A program made the position numbers and the translations under genes. The notes beneath the pieces were generated by a model. That model was given only the letters and a program-made list of their open reading frames with translations. It was not told the DNA's origin and ran no database searches. From NCBI RefSeq assembly GCF_023824195.1, contig NZ_CP085442.1, forward strand, positions 1,340,001 to 1,404,000: a stretch of 64,000 nt of DNA. The letters are read 5' to 3'. This stretch comes from Priestia megaterium. Lineage in GTDB: Bacteria; Bacillota; Bacilli; Bacillales; Bacillaceae_H. This document shows positions 28,960 through 38,697 of this stretch, in pieces (within the stretch, counting starts at the first letter, position 1; every line of letters begins with the position of its first letter).

Positions 28960-30087
28960 ATGAAGTTGAAAATTGGTATTACATGTTATGCTTCCGTTGG
29001 AGGTTCAGGAGTGGTAGCAACGGAGCTAGGGAAGCTGCTGGCTGAAAAAGGGCACGAAATTCATTTTATTTCCTCTAGCATGCCTTTTAGATTGACGAAA
29101 GTATATCCAAATATTTATTTTCACGAAGTAGATGTAAATCAGTACTCCGTCTTTAAATACCCTCCGTATGATCTCGCTTTATCCAGTAAAATGGCTGAAG
29201 TGGCTAAAAGAGAAAAGCTTGACATTATTCATACGCACTATGCAATCCCCCATGCCGTTTGCGGGATTTTAGCTAAACAAATGGTGGAGCACGAAGTGAA
29301 AATTGTGACGACTCTTCATGGGACAGATATTACGGTTCTAGGAGAGGATCCATCGTTAAAAGATTTAATTAAATTTGGGATTGAGAAATCAGATGCAGTG
29401 ACGGCTGTATCTCAGTCACTTGTTGATCAAACTCACCATTTAATTAGTCCAGATAAAGAAATTGAAACGATGTATAATTTTATTGATGAACGAGTTTATC
29501 ATAAAAAAGAAGTTCAGTATTTAAAAGCGGAGTATGGCATATTAGAAAATGAAAAAGTCGTTATTCATATTTCAAACTTTCGTCAAGTCAAACGAGTTAC
29601 AGATATAGTCAAAACATTTACTATTATTAATAAAAAGCTTCAGTCTAAGCTGCTGCTTGTAGGAGACGGCCCTGAAATGACGGTAGTGTCTCAATTAGTA
29701 AGAGAGCTAAATCTTCAAGATTCTGTGTTATTTCTTGGGAAACAAGAAAATGTAGCAGAATTATATTCGATTAGCGATTTAAAACTGTTATTATCTGAAA
29801 AAGAAAGCTTTGGGCTTGTACTTTTAGAAGCTATGGCTTGTGGTGTTCCATGCATCGGAACAAATATAGGCGGAATTCCCGAAGTAATTGAACACGAAAA
29901 AACAGGATATATCTGCGAAGTGGGAGACGTCGAAGAGGCAGCGAGCAAAGCAATTCAGCTACTTGAAAATGAACAGCTGCATCACCAAATGAGGGAAGCG
30001 TCTCTAAGCGCAGTTAATCATAAATTTCATTCAACAGAGATTGTGAGTCAATATGAAAAACTTTATTATAAATTGGTACAGGGTTGA
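28960..30087 (+). CDS. bshA: BshA, L-malate N-acetylglucosaminyltransferase
   Basis: First step of bacillithiol biosynthesis: transfers GlcNAc from UDP-GlcNAc to L-malate. A 375-residue GT4-family GT-B enzyme with N-terminal glycine-rich [15 protein letters not shown], central TLHGTDIT, and the GT4 signature [16 protein letters not shown] with its two Glu. The ATG follows directly after the bshB1 stop. Confidence 0.95.
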   Translation: MKLKIGITCYASVGGSGVVATELGKLLAEKGHEIHFISSSMPFRLTKVYPNIYFHEVDVNQYSVFKYPPYDLALSSKMAEVAKREKLDIIHTHYAIPHAVCGILAKQMVEHEVKIVTTLHGTDITVLGEDPSLKDLIKFGIEKSDAVTAVSQSLVDQTHHLISPDKEIETMYNFIDERVYHKKEVQYLKAEYGILENEKVVIHISNFRQVKRVTDIVKTFTIINKKLQSKLLLVGDGPEMTVVSQLVRELNLQDSVLFLGKQENVAELYSISDLKLLLSEKESFGLVLLEAMACGVPCIGTNIGGIPEVIEHEKTGYICEVGDVEEAASKAIQLLENEQLHHQMREASLSAVNHKFHSTEIVSQYEKLYYKLVQG

Positions 30088-30102
30088 AGAATGGAGGAAG
30101 TT

Positions 30103-31296
30103 ATGAAAGAACCGTTCATTCATCCGCTTTATATTATTGAAAAACTGGAGACAGCCGGTTACGAAGCGTATTTTGTTGGAGGAGCGGTCCGGGATCTCAT
30201 TTTAAATCGGACGATTGGAGATATTGATATCGCTACGTCAGCTAGGCCTGAACAAGTGATGGAACTCTTTTCTAAGACGATTCATGTAGGAATCGAGCAT
30301 GGTACGGTTGTGGTTGTCCATGAGAACGAGACTTATGAGGTAACCACTTTTCGTTCTGAGGGAGAATATGATGATTTTCGTCGTCCCTCGTCCGTTACGT
30401 TTATTTCGTCTCTGATAGAAGATTTGCAGCGTCGTGATTTTACAATCAATGCAATGGCTATGAATGCAAAGGGAGAAATTATTGATCCATTTAATGGAAG
30501 AGAAGATTTGCGAAACCAGTTAATTCGTACTGTCGGAAATGCTAAAGAACGCTTTCATGAAGATGCTCTTCGTATGATGAGAGCCGTTCGCTTTGTCAGT
30601 CAGCTGGCGTTTTCACTGTCTGATCAAACTAAAAGAGCCATTCAGCAATACGGTGAACTGCTGAGGCATGTTTCTATTGAACGCATTACAGTTGAATTCG
30701 AAAAAATGCTGAGCGGAAAGCGTCCGTCTTTAGCATTAGCACTTGTAGCAGATACGGAGCTGTATCGCTACTTGCCCCAACTGAATGTAGATCCGCAAAA
30801 ATTCCGATCTGTTTGTGCACACGATTGGATGATGCTTCAGCGAGTATCGGAGTCATGGACACTTCTGGTACATCTACTCGACATTCAAGACAAGCAGGCA
30901 TTTTTTAAAAGCTGGAAATTATCTAATAAGCAAATTAAAGATATTCAGCTTCAGTCTATTGGTCTTCGAGACGTTTTGGAAAATGGATGGTCAAAACGCA
31001 TCATGTATACCATTGGAGAGCAGGCCAGCGTGAGCGTGAATCGTATTTTACAACTTCTTCGAAGCAATGAGTATATGAATGAACATGAGCTTCTTTACAT
31101 CTATAGCGAGCTGCCTATTCATTCTTTAAAAGATTTAGATATAAATGGTCAAGATCTTTTAGTGTGGACAGGTAAAAAGGGTGGTCCATGGGTGTCTCAA
31201 CTGTTAAAAGAAATTGAGGAGAAAGTTCTATACAATGAGTTAATGAACACGAAATCTTCAATAAGAAAGTGGGTGCAGTCTTGCAGTCAGATATAA
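30103..31296 (+). CDS. cca: CCA-adding tRNA nucleotidyltransferase
   Basis: Adds or repairs the 3' CCA end of tRNA. A class II enzyme with head motif GGAVRDLILNRTIGDIDIAT (catalytic Asp pair), neck RRDFTINAMA and ARG-type AKERFHEDALRMMRAVRF. The ATG at 30103 gives 397 residues, the B. subtilis length, with GGAGG 5 nt upstream; the ATG at 30091 overlaps that site. The last 16 nt overlap birA. Confidence 0.94.
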   Translation: MKEPFIHPLYIIEKLETAGYEAYFVGGAVRDLILNRTIGDIDIATSARPEQVMELFSKTIHVGIEHGTVVVVHENETYEVTTFRSEGEYDDFRRPSSVTFISSLIEDLQRRDFTINAMAMNAKGEIIDPFNGREDLRNQLIRTVGNAKERFHEDALRMMRAVRFVSQLAFSLSDQTKRAIQQYGELLRHVSIERITVEFEKMLSGKRPSLALALVADTELYRYLPQLNVDPQKFRSVCAHDWMMLQRVSESWTLLVHLLDIQDKQAFFKSWKLSNKQIKDIQLQSIGLRDVLENGWSKRIMYTIGEQASVSVNRILQLLRSNEYMNEHELLYIYSELPIHSLKDLDINGQDLLVWTGKKGGPWVSQLLKEIEEKVLYNELMNTKSSIRKWVQSCSQI

Positions 31297-32270
31297 GAAG
31301 AACGCTGCTTGAAATGTTTACGAACGCAGATGGGGACTATGTGTCCGGCCAAAAGATCAGCGATTTATTAGGCTGTTCAAGAACAGCTGTATGGAAGCAT
31401 ATCGAAGAGCTACGAAAAGACGGCTATGAACTTGAAGCTGTTCGTAAAAAAGGCTATCGTATTGTTGGGAAGCCGAACAAAGTAAGCAGCAACGAGCTTT
31501 TATTAGGGCTCCAAACAACAAAAATCGGTCAGTATATTCATTATGAGGAAAGCGTGCATTCTACTCAAAAAATTGCTCATCGAATTGCTCAAGAAGGAGC
31601 CAAAGAAGGAACGGTCGTAGTTGCTGAAGAGCAAACGGCAGGGAGAGGAAGACTTGATAGAGCGTGGTATTCCCCAAAATATACTGGTGCCTGGATGAGT
31701 ATTATACTGCGTCCTTCTATCCCTCCGCAGCAGGCTCCTCAGCTGACTCTACTATCAGCAGTGGCTGTTGTACAGGCCATTCAAGAAGTGACGAACCTTT
31801 CTCCAGACATTAAATGGCCTAATGATGTTTTATTAAATGGGAAGAAGCTAGTTGGGATTTTAACAGAAATGCAGGCTGATTTTGACCGGATTCATTCGGT
31901 CATCATTGGAATCGGCATCAATGTGAATCAGCAGGAAACGGATTTTAATGAACAAATCAAACACATTGCCACATCTTTACGTATTGAAAAAGGTGAAGAA
32001 ATTAATCGTGCGGCTTTGATGCAAGCGTTTTTCTTAAAGTTAGAAACCCTTTATGAAGAATACTTAAAAAATGGCTTTGGTTTAATTAAAGTTCTTTGGG
32101 AAACGTATGCGATCAGTATTGGAAAGCGAATTATAGCACGCACGATGACAGCCAACATTGAAGGCTTTGCAAAAGGTATAACAGATGAAGGCGTTTTATT
32201 GATTGAAGATGATGAAGGAGTTATACACCGAATTCATTCTGCAGATATTGAGCTCTCTGCTAAAAAATAG
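31281..32270 (+). CDS. birA: BirA, biotin-protein ligase and biotin repressor
   Basis: Attaches biotin to carboxylases such as PycA, and with its N-terminal winged helix represses biotin genes. The HTH lies at about 17-45 (SGQKISDLLGCSRTAVWKHI). The ligase core has biotinoyl-AMP loop AGRGRLDRAW and KWPNDVLLNGKKLVGIL, then a C-terminal SH3-like cap. The start is TTG at 31281, which fits the B. subtilis N-terminus; the GTG at 31269 lacks a ribosome-binding site. 329 residues. Confidence 0.92.
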   Translation: MQSDIRRTLLEMFTNADGDYVSGQKISDLLGCSRTAVWKHIEELRKDGYELEAVRKKGYRIVGKPNKVSSNELLLGLQTTKIGQYIHYEESVHSTQKIAHRIAQEGAKEGTVVVAEEQTAGRGRLDRAWYSPKYTGAWMSIILRPSIPPQQAPQLTLLSAVAVVQAIQEVTNLSPDIKWPNDVLLNGKKLVGILTEMQADFDRIHSVIIGIGINVNQQETDFNEQIKHIATSLRIEKGEEINRAALMQAFFLKLETLYEEYLKNGFGLIKVLWETYAISIGKRIIARTMTANIEGFAKGITDEGVLLIEDDEGVIHRIHSADIELSAKK

Positions 32271-32299
32271 TAGAAAAATAAAGAAATTTTTATTATAAT

Positions 32300-32355
32300 A
32301 CGAGTATCAAGGTAGTATCGTAAGAACTTCACTTGATACTCGTTTGTTTATTTTT
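32300..32355 (+). terminator. Intrinsic terminator of the ypjD-birA operon
   Basis: A perfect 12-bp stem, ACGAGTATCAAG (32300-32311) with CTTGATACTCGT (32332-32343), followed by a T-rich stretch, 30 nt after the birA stop. Confidence 0.8.
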
Positions 32356-32380
32356 AATACGACAATAAATCTGCCTTGAT

Positions 32381-32498
32381 CCATTAAGGACTAGGACAGA
32401 GGGATGACGCGTAGGTAAGCACATTAGGTAAAGTGTGCTTTTTATAGATGAAGTCTGTCAAAGTCCTTCTTCCTTTTATAGGTAGAAGGACTTTTTGT
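32381..32498 (+). promoter_or_regulatory. Structured panB leader, candidate pan RNA motif with terminator
   Basis: Three pairings are visible. A small hairpin has arms AAGCACA (32417) and TGTGCTT (32434). A terminator has arms AAGTCCTTCT (32461-32470) and AGAAGGACTT (32484-32493) plus a T-run. An alternative long helix pairs 32386-32400 with 32454-32468 at 13 of 15 positions, leaving a 2x2 internal loop of A and G residues. The last two share 32461-32468, so they exclude each other. A pan RNA motif with conserved unpaired A residues is known upstream of panB in Firmicutes. Confidence 0.6.
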
Positions 32499-32542
32499 GT
32501 GCAGACGTGCGCTCATCTCCTCTGAGAAGGAGGAGAAAGTTA

Positions 32543-33376
32543 GTGAAAACAAAATTAGATTTTTTACGTATGAAACAAAACAATGAACCAATTGTGATGC
32601 TGACTGCGTACGATTATCCGTCAGCTAAGTACGCTGAGGAAGCAGGCGTAGACATGATTTTAGTAGGCGATTCTCTAGGAATGGTCGTTTTAGGATATGA
32701 CTCTACGATTCCTGTAACGGTAGATGATATGATTCATCATACAAAAGCGGTTAAAAGAGGAGCTGCTGATACATTTATCGTCACCGACATGCCATTTATG
32801 TCCTATCACGTGTCGAAAGAAGACACGATGAAAAATGCTGCTCGTATTATGCAGGAAAGCGGAGCTCATGCTTTAAAAGTAGAAGGTGCAAAGGATGTTC
32901 TTTATACAATTTCAGAATTGACGCAAGCTGGTATTCCGGTTGTTGCACATCTCGGGTTAACTCCTCAGTCTGTCGGTGTCCTGGGCGGTTATAAAGTGCA
33001 GGGAAAAGAAGCGAAAGAAGCCAAACAGCTAATCCAAGACGCTATCAAGTGTGAGCAGGCGGGAGCTATTGCTGTTGTATTAGAATGTGTTCCTAAACAA
33101 GTAGCAAAACAAGTAGCTGAACGCTTGAGCATTCCAACAATCGGAATTGGAGCAGGAGCTGACACGGATGGTCAAGTACTTGTATACCACGATGTATTAA
33201 CGTACGGAGTAGAGCGTGTGCCAAAATTTGTTCAGTCATTTGCGAAAATAAATGAGCCTATTTTACAGGGGCTTTCTCAGTATGTAAGCGAAGTGAAAAA
33301 AAGAGAGTTTCCGAAAGAAGCACATACTTTTTCAATGAAAGAAGAGCAGTTAACGGCACTGTACGGAGGGAAATAA
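32543..33376 (+). CDS. panB: 3-methyl-2-oxobutanoate hydroxymethyltransferase
   Basis: First committed step of pantothenate synthesis: ketopantoate from ketoisovalerate and methylene-THF. A 277-residue TIM barrel with [15 protein letters not shown] and KVEGAKDV, and C-terminal [19 protein letters not shown]. The start is GTG 32543, with AGGAGGAG 7 nt upstream, giving the B. subtilis length. The longer frame from 32495 overlaps the leader terminator. First gene of panBCD. Confidence 0.95.
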   Translation: MKTKLDFLRMKQNNEPIVMLTAYDYPSAKYAEEAGVDMILVGDSLGMVVLGYDSTIPVTVDDMIHHTKAVKRGAADTFIVTDMPFMSYHVSKEDTMKNAARIMQESGAHALKVEGAKDVLYTISELTQAGIPVVAHLGLTPQSVGVLGGYKVQGKEAKEAKQLIQDAIKCEQAGAIAVVLECVPKQVAKQVAERLSIPTIGIGAGADTDGQVLVYHDVLTYGVERVPKFVQSFAKINEPILQGLSQYVSEVKKREFPKEAHTFSMKEEQLTALYGGK

Positions 33377-33377
33377 G

Positions 33378-34235
33378 ATGAAAGTCATTACAACAATTAA
33401 AGACATGCAGCAGGAGATGAAAAAAGAAAAGCAGCTTGGACGCTCAATTGGATTTGTCCCGACGATGGGCTACTTGCATGAAGGCCATGCTACTTTGCTT
33501 GGAGCAGCCCGCACAGAAAATGAAGTAGTGGCGCTAAGTATTTTTGTGAACCCGACTCAATTTGGACCAAATGAAGATTTTGATACGTATCCAAGAGATT
33601 TTGAGCGCGATGAGCGCGTGGCAAAAGAAGCTAACGTCGACTATTTATTTTATCCTTCAGTAGAGGAAATGTATAAGTTAAGCCGTTCAGTTGCTATAAC
33701 CGTGACAGATCGTGTAGACGTATTGTGTGGACAGAAGCGCCCCGGTCATTTTGACGGAGTAGCCACGGTACTAACAAAGCTTTTTCACATTGTAACACCA
33801 GATCGTGCATACTTTGGTAAAAAAGATGCACAGCAAGTTGCTGTAGTAGATGGCCTAATTGAAGACTTTAATTTCCCAGTGGAGCTTAGAGCAGTAGATA
33901 CGGTGAGAGAAGCAGATGGATTAGCTAAAAGTTCTCGTAACGTATATTTAACAGATAAAGAAAGAGAAGAGGCACCTGTTTTGTTTAAGAGTTTACAAAG
34001 CGGTCTGCAGCTTCTTGAAAGTGGAGAGAAGCATGTAGAAATCATTAAACAGACGATTCGAAAAGAAATTGAGCAATATACGAGCGGTAAAGTGGATTAT
34101 ATCGGGGTTTATACGTATCCAGAGCTAAAAACGATTAAGCAAGCCGCTGGCAAAATCATTATTGCATTAGCTGTTCAATTCTCTAAAGCCCGTTTAATTG
34201 ATAATGTAATTGTAGACGTACAGGGGGATAACTAA
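33378..34235 (+). CDS. panC: Pantothenate synthetase
   Basis: Joins pantoate and beta-alanine with ATP. A 285-residue nucleotidyltransferase-fold enzyme with [16 protein letters not shown] (HxGH motif), [13 protein letters not shown] and YFGKKDAQQ; the KSSRNVYL loop near residue 180 is the KMSKS-like motif. The ATG is 1 nt after the panB stop, with a strong GGAGGG. Confidence 0.96.
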   Translation: MKVITTIKDMQQEMKKEKQLGRSIGFVPTMGYLHEGHATLLGAARTENEVVALSIFVNPTQFGPNEDFDTYPRDFERDERVAKEANVDYLFYPSVEEMYKLSRSVAITVTDRVDVLCGQKRPGHFDGVATVLTKLFHIVTPDRAYFGKKDAQQVAVVDGLIEDFNFPVELRAVDTVREADGLAKSSRNVYLTDKEREEAPVLFKSLQSGLQLLESGEKHVEIIKQTIRKEIEQYTSGKVDYIGVYTYPELKTIKQAAGKIIIALAVQFSKARLIDNVIVDVQGDN

Positions 34236-34619
34236 ATGTTTCGCACGATGATGAATGCTAAAATACACAGAGCTCATGTAACTGAAGCCAACTTAAATTA
34301 TGTTGGGAGCATCACCATTGATGAAGATATCATCGACGCAGTAGGAATCGCAGCAAATGAAAAAGTCCAAATTGTAAACAATAATAACGGAGCTCGCTTG
34401 GAAACGTACGTGATTCCCGGCGAACGCGGGAGCGGCGTAGTTTGTTTAAATGGAGCTGCTGCAAGACTCGTGCAGCCTGGAGATATCGTCATCATTATCT
34501 CTTATGCGCTCGTAGCAAATGAAGAAGTAGCTCACCATCATCCAACCGTAGCGATTATGAATGAGCAGAATAAAATCCAACAATTGCTTAAACAAGAACC
34601 AGCTGGTACAATTCTATAA
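34236..34619 (+). CDS. panD: Aspartate 1-decarboxylase proenzyme
   Basis: Makes beta-alanine from aspartate for PanC. A 127-residue pyruvoyl enzyme; self-cleavage is expected at Gly24-Ser25 in NYVGSITID, making the pyruvoyl group from Ser25. The ATG directly follows the panC stop and AGGGGG precedes it, indicating coupling. Completes panBCD. Confidence 0.96.
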   Translation: MFRTMMNAKIHRAHVTEANLNYVGSITIDEDIIDAVGIAANEKVQIVNNNNGARLETYVIPGERGSGVVCLNGAAARLVQPGDIVIIISYALVANEEVAHHHPTVAIMNEQNKIQQLLKQEPAGTIL

Positions 34620-34623
34620 GAAC

Positions 34624-34651
34624 AGTCCCCCTTTATGAGGGGGATTTTTAT
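34624..34651 (+). terminator. Intrinsic terminator of panBCD
   Basis: Arms AGTCCCCCT and AGGGGGATT with a short loop and T-run directly after panD. Confidence 0.88.
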
Positions 34652-34718
34652 TTGAATACATACGCTAGTAAGTGAACGGTATAAACCTCTATACACACTA
34701 AAGTAAAACTTCTATGTA

Positions 34719-34782
34719 TGAAAGCCTCTCTGTTTTTCACGAGAAGGAGTTGCGCTTTTAAAGCATATAGAGCAGGCTTTCA
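34719..34782 (+). promoter_or_regulatory. Long-range hairpin upstream of dinG
   Basis: TGAAAGCCT (34719-34727) is exactly complementary to AGGCTTTCA (34774-34782), with CTC and GAG continuing inward after a single bulge. The loop holds a second small palindrome around GCTTTTAAAGC. No T-run follows. It lies 40 nt before the dinG start; no LexA box was seen. Confidence 0.45.
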
Positions 34783-34821
34783 CTTTATACTATAAAAAGA
34801 CAGACTTGCGAGGTGTTGACC

Positions 34822-37623
34822 GTGAATAAACGCTTTGTTGTGGTAGATCTTGAAACGACGGGACATTCTCCAAAACAAGGAGATAAAATGATTCAATTTG
34901 CTGCTGTCATAGTAGAAGACGGCAAAATTGTTGAACGTTTTTCTAGTTTTTTAAATCCTGGTATGGATATTCCGCCTTTTATTACACAACTAACTAACAT
35001 TCAAAATGATATGGTGAAAGATGCGCCTTTATTTGAAGAAATTTCACCTAAAATTATAGAATTGCTAGATGATGCTTATTTTGTTGCACATAATGTGGCA
35101 TTTGATTTAACTTTTTTACAAGAAGAACTCTATCAGTGCGGAAGGGAGACTCTTTATAATTCAACCGTAGATACCGTCGAACTGGCTCGGATTCTGCTGC
35201 CTACAGTTGATGGGTACAAACTTAGCCAATTAGCTGAGTATTTACATATTGAACATGAAAACCCTCATCAAGCAGATAGTGATGCAGAAGTAACGGCACG
35301 TATTTTACTTTTACTAATTGAAAAATTAAAGAAGCTCCCTTTAACAACCTTGAAGCAGCTATACGCGCTAAGCTTGCACTTTAAAAGTGAAATTGGAGAA
35401 CTGATTCAACAAGTTATAGATGATAAAAGTTATGCAGAGGATGATTCTTATGAATTCATACATGGCATTGCGTTAAACAAATATCAGCCGCATTCAGCTA
35501 ATGAAAAGCAGTACTCTCATACTTACGAAATATTTGAAACTGAAAAGCAAAAGCTGTTCCATCAGGCTCTGCCATTGTTTGAAGAACGAAAAGGGCAGTG
35601 GGATATGATGAACTTTGTACAAGAGTGCTTTGCAGGTAACGAGCATGCTTTAATTGAAGCCGGGACCGGTATTGGTAAAACCTTCGCTTATTTAGTTCCT
35701 GCCGTGTTTTATGCTTCTGTTCATCATCACCCAGTCATTATCTCAACTAATACGGTAACGCTTCAGCAGCAAATCATCGAAAAAGATGTGCCCATTCTAG
35801 AAAAAATTGTTCCGTTTCCTGTTACAGCAGCTGTTTTAAAAGGAAGAGAACATTACATTAGTATAAGAAAATTTATTCAGCTCTTAAAAGAGCGCAATAA
35901 TAATTACGATGCGATCCTCACAAAAGCGAAGCTGCTTATTTGGCTGACAGAAACCGAAACGGGCGACAGCGATGAAATAAACCTGCCTTCTGGCGGCAAA
36001 CTTTTTTGGGAACAGCTAAATGAAAGCAATCCGTCTCCAAGTGACTTTAAGCATCCTTGGAAACTTTATTCTTTTTATGAACGAGCGCAGAACAGAGCGC
36101 AAAATGCCCATATAGTAGTGACAAATCATCGCTTGCTGTTGATGGATGTGATGAGTAATCATGAGCTGCTACCTGATTATGAACAGATTATTATTGACGA
36201 GGCTCATCACTTAGAAGACATTGCCGGAGAAGAACTGGGGGAGCGCTTAGATTATTTTTCGGTTCATGCGCTATTAAACCGAATCGGAACCATTCAAGAC
36301 AAAGGGCTGTTAAAAAAAGTTCATCATACGTTTGTAAAATATAGCATCGAGCTTAACACTGAACTTCTTCAAAATCTGTTTGTGCAGCTTCATTCTGAGT
36401 GCGATGACTTATTTCGTTTGATTCATTCTTTTGTCCAAAAAAGAATCGGCAATCAGCAGGGCGAGATTGGAAGAAGCAGCTATCGATATAAAGTGGAAAA
36501 AGAGCATGGGCATTACTGGACGGCTATTCAAGAAGCAGCGTCGCGCATTCGTTTTTTAATTCACGATCTTTTTACATGGAATGATGGGGCAAGACATTCC
36601 TTTGACGAACTATATGACAAAGTCACAAAAAATGAACAGTCGTCTCTTCATGAATTTCAAACGGCTGTTAAAGGATTTGAGCACATATCTCAGCAAATAG
36701 AAAAGCTTCTGTTCAAACAGCAGAGTAATCACGTAACGTGGTTTGAGATTGAACCAAAAGGAGCAGCGAATGCTACGTATATCTATAGTCAGCCTACTTC
36801 CATTGCCGATACGCTGGCTGATGAATTTTTCGCTAAGAAACAAAGCGTTATTTTAACATCGGCTACATTGACGGTGAATGAAACATTTGATTATTTAATT
36901 CAAGAGCTAGGGTTATATGACTTTCAGCCTGCTCAACTCATTCTCCCTGCCGAGTTTGATTATGAGAAGCAAGCTAGAGTTTATATTCCTCAAGATATGC
37001 CTGCTGTTAACGAAGTATCATTATATGAGTATAGCGCTATGATGGCAGAAAGTATTCTTGACGTAGCTAAAGTAACAAATGGTCGTATGCTGGTGCTTTT
37101 TACTTCATATGACATGTTGAAAGCTACGTATGGTTATTTAAAAGAGTTAAACGATCTTGAAGAGTTTGTACTGCTCGGTCAAGGAGTCACAACTAGAAAT
37201 CGTAATAGACTGTTAAAAGACTTCAGCCAGTTTGAGCATTCTATTCTTTTAGGTACAAACAGCCTGTGGGAAGGAATTGATCTGCCAGGAGATTTATTAT
37301 CATGTCTCGTAATTGTCAGACTTCCTTTCTCATCTCCAAATCAGCCTCTGCTGACAGCTAAATTTGAGCAGATGAAAAAAGAAGGGAAAAGTCCTTTTAT
37401 GAATTATTCACTTCCTCAGGCCGTTATCCGTTTTAAACAAGGATTTGGACGGTTGATTCGTTCAAAAAGTGACCGAGGAGCTATATTTATTTTTGATAAT
37501 CGTATTACGCGAACAGCATATGGGTACCATTTCCTTCACTCACTTCCAAAAGTCCAGGTTGTTCAAAAAACGTTTTCGAATATCTTACTGGACTACAAAG
37601 AATGGTGGAATGAAAAGACTTGA
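34822..37623 (+). CDS. dinG: DinG-family protein with N-terminal DnaQ-like exonuclease domain
   Basis: A 933-residue fusion. Residues 1-175 are a DEDD exonuclease domain (VVVDLETTGHSP, AHNVAFDLTFL, HQADSDAEVTA). The rest is an XPD/DinG-type SF2 core with Walker A AGTGIGKT at 280-287 (Lys286) and Walker B IIIDEAHHLED. The four-Cys Fe-S cluster of proteobacterial DinG is not apparent; Firmicute DinG proteins of this layout are reported to act as 3'-5' exonucleases rather than helicases. GTG 34822 has GAGGTG 6 nt upstream. Confidence 0.93.
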   Translation: MNKRFVVVDLETTGHSPKQGDKMIQFAAVIVEDGKIVERFSSFLNPGMDIPPFITQLTNIQNDMVKDAPLFEEISPKIIELLDDAYFVAHNVAFDLTFLQEELYQCGRETLYNSTVDTVELARILLPTVDGYKLSQLAEYLHIEHENPHQADSDAEVTARILLLLIEKLKKLPLTTLKQLYALSLHFKSEIGELIQQVIDDKSYAEDDSYEFIHGIALNKYQPHSANEKQYSHTYEIFETEKQKLFHQALPLFEERKGQWDMMNFVQECFAGNEHALIEAGTGIGKTFAYLVPAVFYASVHHHPVIISTNTVTLQQQIIEKDVPILEKIVPFPVTAAVLKGREHYISIRKFIQLLKERNNNYDAILTKAKLLIWLTETETGDSDEINLPSGGKLFWEQLNESNPSPSDFKHPWKLYSFYERAQNRAQNAHIVVTNHRLLLMDVMSNHELLPDYEQIIIDEAHHLEDIAGEELGERLDYFSVHALLNRIGTIQDKGLLKKVHHTFVKYSIELNTELLQNLFVQLHSECDDLFRLIHSFVQKRIGNQQGEIGRSSYRYKVEKEHGHYWTAIQEAASRIRFLIHDLFTWNDGARHSFDELYDKVTKNEQSSLHEFQTAVKGFEHISQQIEKLLFKQQSNHVTWFEIEPKGAANATYIYSQPTSIADTLADEFFAKKQSVILTSATLTVNETFDYLIQELGLYDFQPAQLILPAEFDYEKQARVYIPQDMPAVNEVSLYEYSAMMAESILDVAKVTNGRMLVLFTSYDMLKATYGYLKELNDLEEFVLLGQGVTTRNRNRLLKDFSQFEHSILLGTNSLWEGIDLPGDLLSCLVIVRLPFSSPNQPLLTAKFEQMKKEGKSPFMNYSLPQAVIRFKQGFGRLIRSKSDRGAIFIFDNRITRTAYGYHFLHSLPKVQVVQKTFSNILLDYKEWWNEKT

Positions 37624-37645
37624 GCATACGCTTAAGTCTTTTTTT
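37615..37645 (+). terminator. Intrinsic terminator overlapping the dinG stop codon
   Basis: Arms AAGACTTGAGC and GCTTAAGTCTT, one G-T pair, 4-nt loop, then a T-run; the dinG TGA is in the left arm. Confidence 0.85.
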
Positions 37646-37711
37646 ATGCATACTGTTTCTGCACTTGAGAGACGATAGTAATATACTATGATAAGCAAAT
37701 GAGGACAGTGT

Positions 37712-38509
37712 ATGATTAAAATGTTGCTAAGTGCTGTACTGTTTTTTAGTTTTATGAACTGTTCGGTTTCAGCAGCCGTCATTAAAAACGTAGATTTTGG
37801 TTTACAAGCTGATGAAATAGTGATCACCTTTTTACCTCTTTCAGCTGGAGAAGCGAGTCTGATTCAAGACGGAAGCGGTGAGACCATTTTGATAAATACC
37901 GGGAATGCATCTTCCTATCCCGAGCTAAAGAAGTGGTTGAAGCGATATAAAGTGAAAAAAATCAACCAATTAGTGATCACGAAACAGCAAAAGTACTATG
38001 ATTCAAATGTTCAGCGAGCTGTGAATGATTATCATATAGAGCGTATTATTGTCCCGGCTCAGTACCAGGCGGAATTTCAAACAGAGAAGTGGAAAGAAAA
38101 TGATTTATTTCAGTTAACAGATAATATACACGTTGATGTCTTGCATGCATCGAAGCAAAAAACAGCGGCTATGGATCTATTATTTACGATCGGAGAACAT
38201 CGGATTCTATATGCAATGAGCAGCTCAGATGAAGTAGAAGAAAAGTTTTTACGCATTCCTCTTACCCATGTAGATGTATTGAAAATTCCTAATTTTGGAG
38301 AGGGAACGTTTTTTTCGAATGCATTTTTGAAGCAATTAGATACACAGCTTGCCGTTGCGTTTACGAAACCAGGCCGTTCCTATTCTCCTCGCCTGCTTTC
38401 AAATTTAACAGCTGAATGGATTGAATTATATGACGTAAGAGAAGGGAGCGCTTACTCTATTAAAATGTCGCTAAAATCCTATGATGTGATGAAATTTTCT
38501 GCAAAATAA
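37712..38509 (+). CDS. Secreted degenerate metallo-beta-lactamase-fold protein (ComEC C-domain-like)
   Basis: A 265-residue protein with an N-terminal signal sequence (about 1-22, ending SVSAA). Residues 36-210 follow the strand order of the ComEC/Rec2 C-terminal MBL domain: GEASLIQDGSGETILINTGN, then INQLVITKQQKYYDSNV where active homologues have a THxDxDH metal motif. The His and Asp metal ligands are missing, so it is probably catalytically inactive. GAGG precedes the ATG. It sits between dinG and ypmA, which are adjacent in B. subtilis as far as I recall. Confidence 0.65.
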   Translation: MIKMLLSAVLFFSFMNCSVSAAVIKNVDFGLQADEIVITFLPLSAGEASLIQDGSGETILINTGNASSYPELKKWLKRYKVKKINQLVITKQQKYYDSNVQRAVNDYHIERIIVPAQYQAEFQTEKWKENDLFQLTDNIHVDVLHASKQKTAAMDLLFTIGEHRILYAMSSSDEVEEKFLRIPLTHVDVLKIPNFGEGTFFSNAFLKQLDTQLAVAFTKPGRSYSPRLLSNLTAEWIELYDVREGSAYSIKMSLKSYDVMKFSAK

Positions 38510-38618
38510 ACAAATTTCCTTTTGCAAAAAGAGGTAAATTCCTTATAATATTATATATGTTTACTTATTTATTCGGTTTTTACGCAAAACGTACAGACTC
38601 GATTGATGAGTGAAAAAG

Positions 38619-38662
38619 ATGACGATGGTTTTTGATACCTGTTATAATACGGATATCGTCAT
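38619..38662 (+). promoter_or_regulatory. ypmA promoter inside an 8-bp inverted repeat
   Basis: ATGACGAT (38619-38626) is exactly repeated inverted as ATCGTCAT (38655-38662). The interval holds a TATAAT (38643-38648); its -35 would fall in the left arm (ATGACG, 18-nt spacing). The layout suits an operator straddling the promoter. Confidence 0.45.
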
Positions 38663-38697
38663 TTTTGCGTCGTGATAGACGAGCTAGGAGGTTTACA

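Noticed and set aside
34652..34821. LexA (SOS) operator expected upstream of a dinG-named gene
   Set aside because: No sequence resembling the Bacillus CGAACnnnnGTTCG operator was found.
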